DNA of 22,830 bases, from contig CAZGSV010000052.1 in NCBI GenBank assembly GCA_964528605.1, positions 1 through 22,830 of the forward strand, written 5' to 3'. Under the pieces are notes generated by a model. It was not told the origin of the DNA. It made no database searches and was given only the letters and a program-made list of their open reading frames with translations. Each line of letters begins with the position of its first letter. The stretch's first letter is position 1. This document shows, in pieces, positions 1 through 8,225 of the stretch. The stretch comes from CAZGSV01 sp964528605 (GTDB lineage: Bacteria; Armatimonadota; Zipacnadia; CAZGSV01). Both the position numbers and the translations under genes were made by a program.

Positions 1-1
1 G

Positions 2-580
2 CTGCTGGGCGCGCGCGTGGGGCCGTCGCTCGACAGCGAGCCCGACCCGTTCATCTTCCCCGGCATCTACTACGACCAGAAGCCGACGAATGCCTCGTGC
101 CGCGAACTGGGGCTGGACGTGAGGACGTGGCTGGCGGAGGGGCTCGTGGACTACATATGCCCCTCGCTGTTCCTGGCTTCGCTGCCGGGCATGCCCCTCA
201 CCGGGGAATTCGCGGCGCTTGCCGAGGGCACGGAGACGGGCGTGTATCCGACGCTATGGCCGCTGGCGGCGTGGGAGCATGGGATACACGAGATGTACAT
301 CACGGTGGAGCCAAAGGACCGGAAGGCGCTGGCGCTCTACAAGGACCTCCTATGCACGACCGCGCTGCGGATGTACGAGGATGGCGCCGATGGGATCAGC
401 ACCTTCAACTGGTACTCCCACCTGCACGAGGCCTACCCGTCGCTGCCGTGGCCGGAGGAACCGGGCAGCTCGGGTCCGGGACCCGGTCTCGTCCAGACTT
501 ACATCTACCCGTTGCTCAAGAGCCGAGCGGAGATCCGGGGATACCGGCGCCAGCCGTGGGCGGCGCCGCCGCAGGAGTGA
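2..580 (+). CDS. Glycoside hydrolase-like protein, C-terminal part (5' truncated by window edge)
   Basis: The reading frame is open from base 2 and ends with TGA at 580, so the gene starts outside the window. The visible 192 residues contain the segment CRELGLDVRTWLAEGLVDYI, followed by ICPS. This resembles the C-terminal part of the barrel in family-10-like glycosidase homologues (the GHL10/DUF187 type), where a conserved 'LGLDVRTWV.EGLVD' segment precedes a late beta strand. A later segment, DGADGISTFNWYSH, fits the last strand of a (beta/alpha)8 barrel. It is presumably a carbohydrate-active enzyme or a relative without proven activity; no substrate can be named and the catalytic acids are not in view. 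An internal GTG at 17 is unlikely to be the true start because homology-like sequence continues upstream. The gene converges on the dehydrogenase gene with a 17-base gap. Confidence 0.6.
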   Translation: MLGARVGPSLDSEPDPFIFPGIYYDQKPTNASCRELGLDVRTWLAEGLVDYICPSLFLASLPGMPLTGEFAALAEGTETGVYPTLWPLAAWEHGIHEMYITVEPKDRKALALYKDLLCTTALRMYEDGADGISTFNWYSHLHEAYPSLPWPEEPGSSGPGPGLVQTYIYPLLKSRAEIRGYRRQPWAAPPQE

Positions 581-597
581 CGCGGCGCGCCCTGCTC

Positions 598-1623
598 TCA
601 GCGGGACGAGAGTTGGACCAGGGCTTTGACCGCTTTGCGTTGCGCGACGGCGTCCAGAGCGTCAGCGAGCCGCTCTAGCGGGTAAGGCGACTCAAGATCG
701 AGCCACAGGCGGGCGTCCAGTTTGCCCCGCTGGATGAAAGCGATGACGCGGTCGTGGGTCTCCTCTTCGTCGTAGCCGTTGTTCGCGAAGGTGAAGGACC
801 CGCGAGCGTGCGCCGGGTTGAGCAGACAGGCGCCGAAGTCGTCAATCCCGTAGATGCCGACGGTGGCGCCTGGTTTCAACAGGGGCAGCGCCGAATCGAG
901 CGCTCCCTTCTTGCCGACGGCGTCAATGATGAAGTCGAAACCCTCGGGACAGGAGTCGCTGACCGCGGCAGCGAGCGCATCCGCCTTGTAGTCGAAGTAA
1001 TCGCGGGCGCCGGCGGCGCGCGCCACTTGCTCCCGCCCTGCGCTGCCAATGACGGCGACGCGAGAGGCGCCGAGGTTGCGGGCGTGAGCAGTGAAGGCGA
1101 GGCCGTTGCCGCCGGAGCCTATGACCAGCAGACTTGCGCCCGCGCCGAAGCCCATGCGGGTGAGGTAACTCAGCGTCTCGCGCCAAGTGATGATCAGCGT
1201 GGCCGCGCGCGGGTCTATTCCTTCGGGGACGTGCTGATTCACGCGGAACGCGTTCCACTCCTCTCGCGGGCGGCCGTCCTCCTTCGCCGCCCAATGGTCG
1301 CGGGCGATCCCGTACTCGGCGAAGCCGCCCCAATTGACGCTGATTTCGTCAATGGCCGGTGCGCCGACGCGGGTGACGAGATCGCCCACCTGGAAGTGGC
1401 GAACCTTGGCGCCGACCTCGATGACGCGCCCGACGCTCTCGTGGCCGAGCACGGTGGGGTAGCGAACCGGCCAGGGGAAGCGGCCATGGAGGAGGTGGAG
1501 GTCGGTGCCGCTGCAAGTCGCGCCGTAGAGGAGTTCGCACAACGCGTCGTACTCACCGGCCACGGGCATGGGAATCTCCCGCACGGCGAGCACGCCGGGG
1601 CGCTCAACGATGGCGGCTTTCAT
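598..1623 (-). CDS. Zinc-type alcohol dehydrogenase (MDR family)
   Basis: This 341-residue protein of the medium-chain dehydrogenase/reductase family would oxidise an alcohol or polyol, or reduce the aldehyde or ketone, with NAD(P). The catalytic zinc site is recognisable: Cys37 in CSGTD and His61-Glu62 in VLGHESVGRV. The Rossmann glycine motif is GSGGNGLA (about residues 169-176), and IIDAVGKKGAL later matches the family. The usual four-cysteine structural zinc loop around residues 90-115 is absent, as in some polyol dehydrogenase branches. It starts at ATG 1623, 21 bases after the aldo/keto reductase stop, and is probably the last gene of the leftward operon that begins with the glycosidase-like gene. 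A role in sugar or polyol catabolism is inferred from these neighbours. The exact substrate is unknown. Confidence 0.8.
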   Translation of the reverse strand: MKAAIVERPGVLAVREIPMPVAGEYDALCELLYGATCSGTDLHLLHGRFPWPVRYPTVLGHESVGRVIEVGAKVRHFQVGDLVTRVGAPAIDEISVNWGGFAEYGIARDHWAAKEDGRPREEWNAFRVNQHVPEGIDPRAATLIITWRETLSYLTRMGFGAGASLLVIGSGGNGLAFTAHARNLGASRVAVIGSAGREQVARAAGARDYFDYKADALAAAVSDSCPEGFDFIIDAVGKKGALDSALPLLKPGATVGIYGIDDFGACLLNPAHARGSFTFANNGYDEEETHDRVIAFIQRGKLDARLWLDLESPYPLERLADALDAVAQRKAVKALVQLSSR

Positions 1624-1644
1624 CGGCGCACGCGCCTGAGAAGG

Positions 1645-2640
1645 TCAGGCCGCCCAGCCGGGGCCCTTGTACTCACGCCCAAAGGGCAGGCCGAAGGGCT
1701 CCTCGAACGGGCGGAAAGGAACCAGGGCGGCGATGTCGTCGAGCCGCTTAAGGAGGTCCGGGGGCAAAGGGCCCTTCTCAACGGCGGCGGCGTTCTCCTC
1801 GACCTCTCGGGCAGTGCGCGGGCCCGTGAGCACGCACGAGATGTCCGGGTTGGAGATGACGAAGCGCATCGCAGCCTCGGTGATGGGCAAGCCAATCTCA
1901 TCCAGAAATGCGTAGAGCGCTTGATACTGCTTGCGGCGCGGAGGGCTCAGCCACCGTGCGCCGTGATTCACCTCGTCGTCATAGCGGCGCGAGAGGCCGC
2001 CTTGCTGGAGGGGCGAACCCATGACGATGCCCATGTTCTGAGCCTTAGCGGCAGGCAGGACGGCGATCGCAGCCTCGCGCCACAGGAGCGAGTAGTTGAA
2101 GGCGGTGAGCACGACGTCGAACCTGCCGGTGTTGATGAGGTGCGCGAGTTCGTAGGCCGTGGTGCCCCCGAGGCCGGTGAAGCGGATGGTTCCGTCTCGC
2201 TTGAGTTGGTGCAGGACTTCGGTCACCGGGCCGGTGAAGTTCTCGTAGTCCTCCCACCAGTCATACTGCTTGGGCCGGTCGGGCTCGTGGATCATCAGGA
2301 TGTCAATGTGGTCCCGGTGCAAAAGGCGCAGGCTTTCCTCGACCGACTGCATCAGCGCGGCCTTGTCCTTGGGGTTGAAGGGCTGCGGGCGGCCGCCGAG
2401 TTTTGTTGAGAGGATCACAGGAGAGTCAACGCCCTCGAGCGCGTGCCCCAGGACTTCCTCGCTGTTGCCGTAGGAGGGGGCCGTGTCAATGTAGTTGATG
2501 CCCAGGTCGAGAGCGCGGCGAACGGCGGCAATGCCGCGATCGAAATCCCCTGGAGCGCCGGACAGCCACGCGGCCCCGAGGGAAATCTCCGACACGCTCA
2601 GCCCGGTCTTGCCAAGAGTGCGATATCTCATCCCGGCCAT
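1645..2640 (-). CDS. Aldo/keto reductase
   Basis: A 331-residue NADPH-dependent oxidoreductase of the aldo/keto reductase superfamily (TIM barrel). The catalytic tetrad is visible: Asp52 and Tyr57 in YIDTAPSYGNSEEVLG, Lys80 in ILSTKLGG, and His118 in IDILMIHEPD. The C-terminal phosphate-binding region includes VLTGPRTAREVEENAAA, as in the SGR/SNPR-type loop. I chose ATG 2640, which overlaps the upstream stop in the pattern TGATG. GTG 2643 and ATG 2631 are also possible; the latter gives the typical family N-terminus MRYRTLGKTG with a GGAG about 11 bases upstream. The overlap shows translational coupling with the glycosidase-like gene. A role in handling released sugars is inferred from context only. 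Confidence 0.87.
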   Translation of the reverse strand: MAGMRYRTLGKTGLSVSEISLGAAWLSGAPGDFDRGIAAVRRALDLGINYIDTAPSYGNSEEVLGHALEGVDSPVILSTKLGGRPQPFNPKDKAALMQSVEESLRLLHRDHIDILMIHEPDRPKQYDWWEDYENFTGPVTEVLHQLKRDGTIRFTGLGGTTAYELAHLINTGRFDVVLTAFNYSLLWREAAIAVLPAAKAQNMGIVMGSPLQQGGLSRRYDDEVNHGARWLSPPRRKQYQALYAFLDEIGLPITEAAMRFVISNPDISCVLTGPRTAREVEENAAAVEKGPLPPDLLKRLDDIAALVPFRPFEEPFGLPFGREYKGPGWAA

Positions 2641-4595
2641 CACTCCAGCACAATGATGTCGTGAATGTCGAGGCGTGGCACCGCGAGGTGGACCGCGCCC
2701 TTGTCGAACTCGAAGGGCATCTCCTCCCCGGCCGGTTGGCGCGTCACCTTGCTGGGTTTCTCTCCGGTGCGCACTCTGACGCTCAAGGGGCCAACGGGAG
2801 GGACCTCGCCGTAGACGTAGATGCTCGAGTCGTGGTGAGGGCCGGCCGTATTGAGGAGGTTGAGGGCGAGTCTGCCGCCAATGCGATTGACCACCACGTC
2901 AACGAAGTGAGAGCCGGTGACCTCGACCAAGGGATGCGGGAAGAGCTCGCCGACGAGGGCGTTGAGGAAGTCGCGGATGACCGGCACCTTTGCCCTGCGG
3001 TAGCGTTCGCCGAGATTCAGAAAGACCGCACCGATCTTGCCCTTGCCGTAGGAGGTGATGGCCGCTGCGGTCTCGGCCTCGCTCGTGAAGTCGTTCTGAG
3101 CATAGACGCTTCCGAACGGCTTGGTCTTCGGGCCCGAGGCCGCCCGCTGGAAGAGCCCCTGCACGCCGGCCAGGGCGCCGTCGTGTTCGAGCCACTTCGG
3201 CTGCTCGTGTGGCTCGCCTTCGAGGGTGAGGTGCAGCGCCTCATCAAAGAGCGCCACCGCCTTCGGCCCGATGACGAGCAGGCTGCCGCCCCCGGCCACG
3301 TAAGCGAGCAACTCCTTGATGAAGTCGGGCTGCAAGTACTCCCACTCGGGGATGACGATGAGGGGGTAGTCGCGCATGCGCCCCGCAAGGTGGTGTTCGC
3401 ACGCAATCTCGACGGAGTGCTGCGACTCCAAGAGTGCGTTGAGAATCCCGGAAAGCGGCGACAGTATCCCTGCGCCGGCGCCGAACAGGTTGCGGTTCCT
3501 ACGGTAGAAGTCGGCGGTGGAGTAGAGAAGTCCTATCTGCGGAACCGGCTGCGCGCGATGGCAGAAACCCTGGCGCGCGCGGCAGAACTTCGCGACCTCG
3601 GCCATCACCCTCATCTGCCAATCGCTGATGGACCCGTCCCGCTTCTGCGTGAAGTAGGCTTGAAAGCCCCCCCCGAGAGCGAGCACTTGCGCGGCCTCCT
3701 GCTGAAGTTGCACCGGCGACTTGGTGCTGCGCGCGTGGTCCTCCCATCTTCCGCTGAAGCCCCAGGCCATCAGGTCCCACGGCTTGCCTTGGTTGGCGAG
3801 GCAGCGCGCCTCGAGCCGGGCCACGTTGACGCTGTCCTGCATGGAGAAGTCGCCGGAGAGGTAGTCAACATTGGCGGCGACCCGCCCGGGCATCAGCGAC
3901 GAGAACGCCCAGTTGCTGGCGATCTGGAAGTCAGAATTGGTACGATGGACTTCATCCACGTAGTGGCGCAGGTAGCGGCGGAAGGCCTCGCGGCAGAACT
4001 CCATGAAGTCAGCGTAGTGCGGGTCCTCCGGCTTGCGCGGGACCGTCGTGATGCCCGTGTCTCCGCGGAATGCCTCTAGGGCTCTCTTGCTGTAGTCCGG
4101 GGCGGTGGCCCAGCACTCGCCGTCAACCCAGACGCCGTCCACGCCGTACTCGTCGGCCAGTTCCCTAAGTTGCGGGATGAGCAGTTTGTCCACGTAAGGC
4201 GCGAAGACGCTGGTGAGGTCCTTGTGGCGCTTGCCGTCCGCCTTGACGAGCGCCCACGACGGATGTCTCCGCACGGCCGCCGTGTCCCAGACGCCGGAGT
4301 AGTGCATGTAGAGCGCGACGCCGCGCTCCGCCGTGACCTCGCGCCAGATGCGCAGCGCGTCCTTCACGAAGCCCGGAGCCGGATTGCCCACCTTGGTGGG
4401 GTAACTGGAGAGGCCGGGGTGGCCCTTGCAGTCGCACTGGATGAAGTCGGGGTGCACCAGGTCTATGATGCGCTCCACCATTTCGCGGGTGACGTTCTTG
4501 CCGATCTCAGTGCAGTCCTTGCCGGCGTGGAAGTCGAAGTGGATGCCGAGGAAGGAGAGGGCGCGCTTGAGGCGCTTGGGGTGAGGCTTCGGCAT
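2640..4595 (-). CDS. Large glycosidase-like protein (alpha-fucosidase/GHL6-like barrel with beta-galactosidase-trimerisation-like domain)
   Basis: The start at ATG 4595 is chosen because AGGAG lies six bases upstream; the frame stays open further upstream but without a good site. The 651-residue protein has an N-terminal (beta/alpha)8-type region (about residues 10-350) with VDGVWVDGECWAT, where the Asp is a candidate catalytic nucleophile, and ALYMHYSGVWD, which resembles GH29-like and hypothetical GHL6 proteins. A middle domain around DYPLIVIPEWEYL and GGGSLLVIGPKAV is the Rossmann-like amidotransferase fold seen in beta-galactosidase trimerisation domains. The C-terminal part is probably a beta sandwich. 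No signal peptide is apparent, so it may act in the cytoplasm. It heads an operon with the aldo/keto reductase and the dehydrogenase. Substrate and activity are not provable from sequence. Confidence 0.72.
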   Translation of the reverse strand: MPKPHPKRLKRALSFLGIHFDFHAGKDCTEIGKNVTREMVERIIDLVHPDFIQCDCKGHPGLSSYPTKVGNPAPGFVKDALRIWREVTAERGVALYMHYSGVWDTAAVRRHPSWALVKADGKRHKDLTSVFAPYVDKLLIPQLRELADEYGVDGVWVDGECWATAPDYSKRALEAFRGDTGITTVPRKPEDPHYADFMEFCREAFRRYLRHYVDEVHRTNSDFQIASNWAFSSLMPGRVAANVDYLSGDFSMQDSVNVARLEARCLANQGKPWDLMAWGFSGRWEDHARSTKSPVQLQQEAAQVLALGGGFQAYFTQKRDGSISDWQMRVMAEVAKFCRARQGFCHRAQPVPQIGLLYSTADFYRRNRNLFGAGAGILSPLSGILNALLESQHSVEIACEHHLAGRMRDYPLIVIPEWEYLQPDFIKELLAYVAGGGSLLVIGPKAVALFDEALHLTLEGEPHEQPKWLEHDGALAGVQGLFQRAASGPKTKPFGSVYAQNDFTSEAETAAAITSYGKGKIGAVFLNLGERYRRAKVPVIRDFLNALVGELFPHPLVEVTGSHFVDVVVNRIGGRLALNLLNTAGPHHDSSIYVYGEVPPVGPLSVRVRTGEKPSKVTRQPAGEEMPFEFDKGAVHLAVPRLDIHDIIVLE

Positions 4596-4666
4596 TGTGG
4601 TCTCCTTATCCGGTGCGGCCGCAGAGGTGTCCTTGGATGTTGGGCGGTGCTGCGCTCGCGCGACGG

Positions 4667-4696
4667 ATTCTAGCACAGCCCTGCGCACGTCCGTAA
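4667..4696 (-). promoter_or_regulatory. Candidate sigma-70 promoter of the carbohydrate operon
   Basis: Reading leftward, TTACGG (4696-4691), an 18-base spacer and TAGAAT (4672-4667) form a plausible -35/-10 pair. TGC directly before TAGAAT gives an extended -10. It lies about 70 bases upstream of ATG 4595, which has AGGAG at the right distance. The same TAGAAT box recurs before the cation-exchanger gene. The -35 is weak. Confidence 0.5.
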
Positions 4697-4740
4697 GCCG
4701 TGAGGCGGGGACCGAGGCCTACGATGCAGCGGCGGAAGGC

Positions 4741-4770
4741 CAAAGGCGCCCGCGGGGGCGGGCATCTTTG
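4741..4770 (-). terminator. Terminator-like hairpin downstream of the efflux ATPase
   Basis: The arms CAAAGGCGCCCGC (4741-4753) and GCGGGCATCTTTG (4758-4770) pair around a GGGG loop with one G-T pair and one mismatch. It lies about 170 bases past the ATPase stop at 4944 and is nearly identical to the perfect hairpin beside the tRNA gene (14294-14323). The bases after it, TGGTTGCGG from 4775, also match the 3' end of that tRNA, so this may be a copied tRNA tail with its terminator. The T run is short, so termination strength is uncertain. Confidence 0.5.
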
Positions 4771-4878
4771 GAGGTGGTTGCGGCGGCCCTAGGTGCGACG
4801 TGTGGGCGGCTAGTGGACACCCCCCCCGTTGGCGGGCAGCACCGGCGGGGGGGCGAAATTGCCCTCTGAGAGCGCCTG

Positions 4879-4896
4879 GTGCCGGAGTCCCGGCAC
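4879..4896. repeat. Short perfect hairpin
   Basis: GTGCCGG (4879-4885) and CCGGCAC (4890-4896) form a perfect 7-bp stem with a four-base loop, 48 bases past the ATPase stop. It may help to terminate the efflux operon or protect its 3' end. It resembles the short GC-rich hairpins at 14566-14615 in style, though not in exact sequence. Confidence 0.4.
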
Positions 4897-4943
4897 GCCG
4901 CGACGCCGGGGCTCCACGCTCGGCCGAAGCCCTGCGGGCCGCT

Positions 4944-5624
4944 CTAGTTGGTCTGTTCTTCCTCGATCACCCCGTCGCGGAAGTGGATGATGCGCCGAGC
5001 GTGGCGGGCGATGTCGGCCTCGTGGGTCACAATGACCACCGTCCTGCCCTCTCGGTTCAACCGCTGCAGGATGGCCATGACCTCCTCGCCTTGTCCGGTG
5101 GCGAGGTTTCCGGTCGGCTCGTCCCCCAAGATGATTCCAGGGTCGTTGACCAGGGCACGAGCGATGGCGACCCGCTGCTGCTCGCCCCCGGAGAGCTCCG
5201 TCGGGCGATGGCTGACCCGGTCTGCGAGACCGACGGCTTCCAGCGCCTTGCGGGCGCGCTCCTTCCGGGCTCGGCCATCCCCACGGCGGCGGCTGTACAT
5301 CATGGGCAACTCAACATTGCGCAGGGCGGTGGCACGTCCCAGCAGGTTGTAGCTTTGAAAGACGAAGCCGATTTTCTCGTTACGCAGATGGGCGAGTTCG
5401 AACTGGTTCAGTCTTGAGATTTGGACCCCGTCAATATTGCACTCCCCGGACGTCGGGCGGTCGAGCGCTCCGATCAGGTGCATGAAGGTGGACTTGCCGG
5501 AGCCCGACGGCCCCATGATGGCCACGAACTCCCCGTCTTCGATGGTGAGTGTGACGCCCCGCAGAGCCTCTACGGTGACACGGCCCATGTGGTAATCCTT
5601 GTGCAGGTCGGTCGTCTGGATCAT
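4944..5624 (-). CDS. ABC transporter ATPase, MacB/LolD-like
   Basis: A 226-residue nucleotide-binding subunit that would power the FtsX-type permease of the same block. Motifs in order: Walker A GPSGSGKST (38-46), Q-loop Gln90, signature LSGGEQQ (144-150), Walker B IILGDE (164-169) and H-loop His201 in VIVTHE. The length and the stretch LGRATALRNVELPM are typical of the MacB/LolD/FtsE group, which works with permeases that move by mechanotransmission. The D-loop is unusual: NLATGQG (173-179), where the family normally has NLDT, so the conserved Asp is Ala. GAGG lies six bases before ATG 5624. The gene is last in the operon, 11 bases after the TolC-like gene, and ends with TAG. Confidence 0.92.
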   Translation of the reverse strand: MIQTTDLHKDYHMGRVTVEALRGVTLTIEDGEFVAIMGPSGSGKSTFMHLIGALDRPTSGECNIDGVQISRLNQFELAHLRNEKIGFVFQSYNLLGRATALRNVELPMMYSRRRGDGRARKERARKALEAVGLADRVSHRPTELSGGEQQRVAIARALVNDPGIILGDEPTGNLATGQGEEVMAILQRLNREGRTVVIVTHEADIARHARRIIHFRDGVIEEEQTN

Positions 5625-5635
5625 CGTTAACCTCG

Positions 5636-6985
5636 CTACGGGATACTCACGGCAGCCTCGGGCAACGGCAGGACCCCCATGGACCGCTGGAGGGCGATCA
5701 GTGCTACCCGGTGGTCGAAGCCAGCGCGCACCTGGCTTGCAGCCGCGCTGGTCAGGCTCGCGCGTGCGTCCGTCACCTCCAGAAGGATGCCCACACCCTT
5801 GCTGTACTTGGCCTCCGCAGCGCGCAGCCGCGCCTGGGCGGCCGCCACGGATTTCTCGGTAGCCTTCAAACTCTCGGTAGTGCGCTCGATCTCGATCAGT
5901 GCGCTTTGAATATCCAGCGCCACCTGGTTGGCCAACTGCCGCTGTTCCACCTCAGCCCGCTGCAGAGCCGCCTGCGCCGAGGTGACACCCGCTTTCCTCG
6001 CCCCTCCGTCGAAAAGCGGCCAGGAGACATTCGCCAGCACGCTCCAAGAGTGGTTTCCGGCATCCCAGTCGCTATAGGGCTGCGCGAATCGTCCGCCTAC
6101 CTCCACCGTCGGCCCGCGCCCTATCTTCGCCTGAGTGAGGCCAAGGCTCCGAGTCTCAAGCGTCATGCGGTCGGCTCGCACGTCCGGACGCTCACGCATC
6201 GCCAAGTCCACCGCCTCCTCCAGCCTTGGCACCGTCTCGCTGGGCCCCGCCTCAGCCGGGGCTACATCCAATTCGGTGGTGTAAGGAACGCCCAGGGTGA
6301 ACTTCAGCCCCGACAAGGCGGACTGCACTCCGCTGCGCGCGTTTATCAGATCAAGTTCGGCACGAGCCAGGTCGACCTCAGCCGCATAGATGTCCACGTC
6401 TGCCGTCCTGCCATACTTGATGAGCGTCTGTACCTGGTACAGATGCTGCTGCGCCGAAGCAAAACCCGCCTCCGCCACCCCCAGCAACTCCTTGGACGCC
6501 AGCACCTTGTAGTAGTCCACGGTGACCTGCTGGACCAGCCCTTGCAGGGTGTCCACTCGGTTCACTTCGGCCACCTGCAACTGCAAGTCGCTTTGGCGGA
6601 CGCTCTCTGTCCGCCCGCTCCGCCACAGCGTTAGACCGAGGTTCAGGTCTGCCTCGTTCCGCCATCTGGTCTCGTCGCTGCCGGAGGCGCTTGCGCCCGC
6701 TGTCCCTTCCGCCGCACTCAGCGACAACTGCGGGTAGTAACTGCTCTTGGCGCTGGTCAACTGCGCCTGCGCGCCAACAACCGCCAGCCTCGAACTGGCA
6801 ACTTTCGGGCTGTCTTGGAACGCCATACGCAGGCAGTCCTGCAAGGTAAGCGGCGCGGGGCTTGTCTCCTCACCCAATGCCACAGTTGCGCACAGCGCTA
6901 GCAGGCAGAGGCACCAGCCGATCGCCATCACCGCACCCGCTCTCGCCCAGCGCGCTACTCCACGTACCACGACTGCTTCACTCAT
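5636..6985 (-). CDS. TolC-like outer membrane efflux protein
   Basis: A 449-residue protein of the outer membrane efflux family, which forms the trimeric channel through which tripartite pumps export substrates. I chose ATG 6985: it overlaps the permease stop by eight bases and has GGAGG nine bases upstream. The N-terminus is a signal peptide (hydrophobic stretch about 17-37, cleavage near VALG-EE). The mature protein begins PLTLQDCLRMAFQDSPKV, the usual opening of OEP repeats, and contains long Ala/Gln-rich helices in two similar halves plus SWPLFDGGARKAGV, the typical second-repeat entry. It sits between the permease and ATPase genes and ends with TAG, which shows that TAG is a normal stop in this genome. 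Confidence 0.9.
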   Translation of the reverse strand: MSEAVVVRGVARWARAGAVMAIGWCLCLLALCATVALGEETSPAPLTLQDCLRMAFQDSPKVASSRLAVVGAQAQLTSAKSSYYPQLSLSAAEGTAGASASGSDETRWRNEADLNLGLTLWRSGRTESVRQSDLQLQVAEVNRVDTLQGLVQQVTVDYYKVLASKELLGVAEAGFASAQQHLYQVQTLIKYGRTADVDIYAAEVDLARAELDLINARSGVQSALSGLKFTLGVPYTTELDVAPAEAGPSETVPRLEEAVDLAMRERPDVRADRMTLETRSLGLTQAKIGRGPTVEVGGRFAQPYSDWDAGNHSWSVLANVSWPLFDGGARKAGVTSAQAALQRAEVEQRQLANQVALDIQSALIEIERTTESLKATEKSVAAAQARLRAAEAKYSKGVGILLEVTDARASLTSAAASQVRAGFDHRVALIALQRSMGVLPLPEAAVSIP

Positions 6986-8219
6986 AACGGAGCGCCTCCA
7001 CAGGTTCCAGCGTGGCCGCCTTCCGCGCGGGCAATAGCCCAAAAAAGACGCCCACGAACGCAGCGAACGAGAAGGCAATGACGACCCACGGTATGGACAC
7101 CGCCGTATTCAGGCTCATCAACCGCAGGCCGTACGCGAGCCCAATCCCTACCCCGACCCCCACGCCGCCGCCCAGCATGCTCAGGGTCACCGCCTCAATC
7201 AGGAACTGGAGTAGGATGTCGCGCGGCGTAGCGCCAATCGCCTTGCGCAAGCCTATCTCGCGCGTCCGCTCTGTCACCGACACCAGCATAATGTTCATAA
7301 TGCCGATGCCACCCACCAGCAGGGAGACGGCCGCGATCGAGCCGAATAGGAGCGTCATGATGCGATTGGCTTCCTCCGCGCCGGCGATGAAATCGGCCGC
7401 AGACATCACGCGGAAGTCGTCCTCCGCCCCCGGCCGGATCTTGTGGCGCTCCCGGAGCAGTTCCTCCACTTCTCCCCGGGCTTGGTCAGCCAGTTTCATA
7501 TCCGCAAACTGCACGTCGACCGTGTTCACGCTGTCTCGCTCCGCCAGGGCGGTTCCGCTTCGCCCAATAAGCCGGAACATCGCCGTGGTAAGGGGCACCA
7601 TGACCTGGTCATCCTGGCTGAATGGGCCGCCCGCTTCACCCTTCGCTTTGTACTGGCCCAGGACACGGAAGGTCACGCTCTTGATCTTCATCTGCTTGCC
7701 CGCCACCGAAGCACCGGCACCAAACAACTCCTCCACCACCGTGGGCCCCAATACCGCGACCTTGCTACGCGCTTTGACGTCGGCTGCGCTGAACCACGTC
7801 CCCTCGGACATGGTAATATCCCGGATCGAGGGGAAAGCCTCCGTGGTGCCGATGACGCGCGTATTGGTGTTCTGGTTTCCTGCCTTCATCTGTGCCGAGG
7901 TACTGACCTGCGGCGCGACAGCCACCACGCTGGGACATTGCTCAGCGATGGCCCGAGCGTCCTCCGTGGTCAGGTCCTGTGCCGACCCAACAGCGCTACG
8001 CACTCCGCCCCTGCGCTCGGGGCCGGACAGCACCGTGAGCACGTTGGTGCCGAAACGCTAGAATTGCTTGAGCGTGGCCGCCTTGGCGCCTTCTGTCATG
8101 GAAACAGCGGCGATGACTGCCCCAACACCGAAGATGACCCCCAACATCGTCAGCGCAGAACGCAAGCGGTTCGCCGCCAGGCCCTCAAAGGCCACTCTTA
8201 GTGATTCCGACAAGTTCAT
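6978..8219 (-). pseudogene. MacB/FtsX-type ABC permease interrupted by an in-frame TAG
   Basis: A membrane subunit of an ABC-type tripartite pump, 413 codons from ATG 8219 (GGAGG nine bases upstream) to TGA 6978. Codon 54 is TAG (8058-8060). On both sides the frame reads as an intact MacB-like protein: the first transmembrane helix with ALTMLGVIFGVGAVIAA (about 22-38), then TEGAKAATLKQF-stop-RFGTNVLTVLSG, where relatives have a continuous helix leading into 'LGTNLL'. The periplasmic domain follows, then three C-terminal helices with VTERTREIGLRKAIGA (about 315-330) and LPARKAATLEPVEALRYE. A GTG at 8042, 15 bases after the stop, could restart translation but would lack helix 1. Options are a nonsense mutation, readthrough, or a sequence error. 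Confidence 0.82.
8058..8060 (-). other. Premature amber codon in the permease gene
   Basis: The sense codon series reads AAG CAA TTC TAG CGT TTC GGC. The amber lies just after transmembrane helix 1. Relatives often have Gln or another polar residue here, so CAG to TAG is the simplest origin. No frameshift is needed, because both flanks share one frame. Confidence 0.85.
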
Positions 8220-8225
8220 CGCGGC

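Noticed and set aside
754..2409. A 551-codon open frame on the + strand over the dehydrogenase and reductase genes
   Set aside because: It is antisense to two genes with clear family motifs; its composition is what a GC-rich shadow frame gives and it shows no domain pattern.
2661..4079. A 472-codon open frame on the + strand
   Set aside because: It lies antisense to the glycosidase-like gene, which has a ribosome site, a promoter and recognisable motifs.
8058..8060. TAG reassigned to an amino acid in this genome
   Set aside because: Several well-defined genes in the window end with TAG at the normal family length, so TAG is an ordinary stop here.
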